NCBI GenBank assembly: GCA_001449105.1
Contig: LNIY01000024.1
Location: forward strand, 43,719-107,718
Origin: Caulobacter vibrioides
GTDB taxonomy: Bacteria; Pseudomonadota; Alphaproteobacteria; Caulobacterales; Caulobacteraceae
DNA: 64,000 nt
Direction: 5' to 3'
Every line of letters starts with the position of its first letter. Positions within the stretch are counted from its first letter, which is position 1. The position numbers and the translations under genes were made by a program. Shown here piece after piece: positions 63,936-64,000 of this stretch. The notes beneath the pieces are model-generated. The model searched no databases. It saw only the letters and a program-made list of their open reading frames with translations, and was not told the DNA's origin.

Positions 63936-64000
63936 CTCTTATACACATCTGGCGCTGCCGGCGAAGAGGGGAGGGGAGGACACGGGGGGGGGGGGGTGGG
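63936..64000 (+). other. Sequencing artefact: Nextera adapter and poly-G at contig end
   Basis: CTCTTATACACATCT (63936-63950) is the transposase mosaic-end adapter, followed by a degraded GGCGCTGCCGGCGA (expected GACGCTGCCGACGA) and G-homopolymer ending in GGGGTGGG, typical of two-colour dark cycles. The G/C-rich bases from about 63880 on may also be unreliable. This is not genomic sequence. Confidence 0.93.

Overview
The window is very GC-rich alphaproteobacterial chromosome. It most resembles Caulobacter or a close relative (Caulobacteraceae). The support is a 651-residue RpoD, a tRNA-Tyr/tRNA-Gly/tuf transcription unit, many TTG and GTG starts, ATGA gene overlaps, and above all a gene neighbourhood matching the sphingolipid locus of C. 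crescentus. Most genes are ordinary chromosomal ones. No phage, plasmid, IS element, CRISPR array or integron was seen. The right edge is a contig end: it carries a degraded Nextera adapter followed by poly-G.

1-9.05 kb is an anionic-sphingolipid and envelope island. Leftward are coupled genes for a Tam41-like nucleotidyltransferase (cut by the window edge), a lipid kinase of the ceramide/diacylglycerol kinase family and a CDP-alcohol phosphatidyltransferase. Rightward are a metallophosphoesterase, a HIT protein, LptF, LptG, a GNAT-type acyltransferase matching bacterial ceramide synthase, and a MobA-like nucleotidyltransferase, mostly with overlapping ends. Read together they suggest synthesis of ceramide, its phosphorylation, CDP activation, head-group addition, and transport by a dedicated LptFG pair.

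9.05-12.4 kb is a nitric-oxide defence island: a hexameric tyrosine-coordinated heme protein, a small membrane protein, flavohemoglobin Hmp, a truncated globin fused to DUF1971, and divergent nsrR. Two NsrR-like dyads lie in the nsrR-globin gap. 12.4-21.2 kb holds a lipoprotein phosphodiester glycosidase, a nested inverted-repeat mosaic, a LicC-like nucleotidyltransferase, a copper-oxidase operon (multicopper oxidase, tyrosinase, small unknown protein, PfpI-family protein) and a 2OG-Fe(II) oxygenase.

21.2-35.9 kb holds a ParDE-type toxin-antitoxin pair, uvrC, a CrtC/AttH-like protein with an inserted repeat, an HWE histidine kinase, an MHS transporter, an SDR enzyme, a PhyH-type dioxygenase, pgsA, an esterase homologue lacking its serine, a beta-helix protein, small genes near a Fur-box-like palindrome, a cold-shock gene and a patatin lipoprotein.

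36-49 kb holds carB, rpoD, a Ser/Gly/Ala-rich secreted protein, a subtilase, an ECF sigma/anti-sigma pair, a mini flagellar-like protein, an M28 peptidase and a DUF998 protein. 49-64 kb holds tuf with two tRNAs, an RlmB/TrmH methyltransferase, a Pro/Ala-rich lipoprotein, TerC and DUF423 membrane proteins, a pepsin-like two-DTG protein, a Bcr/CflA exporter, an epoxide hydrolase, a ZnuD-like TonB receptor behind a Zur-like box, a DPP IV peptidase and a small secreted protein. Several families of hairpin-forming intergenic repeats recur throughout.
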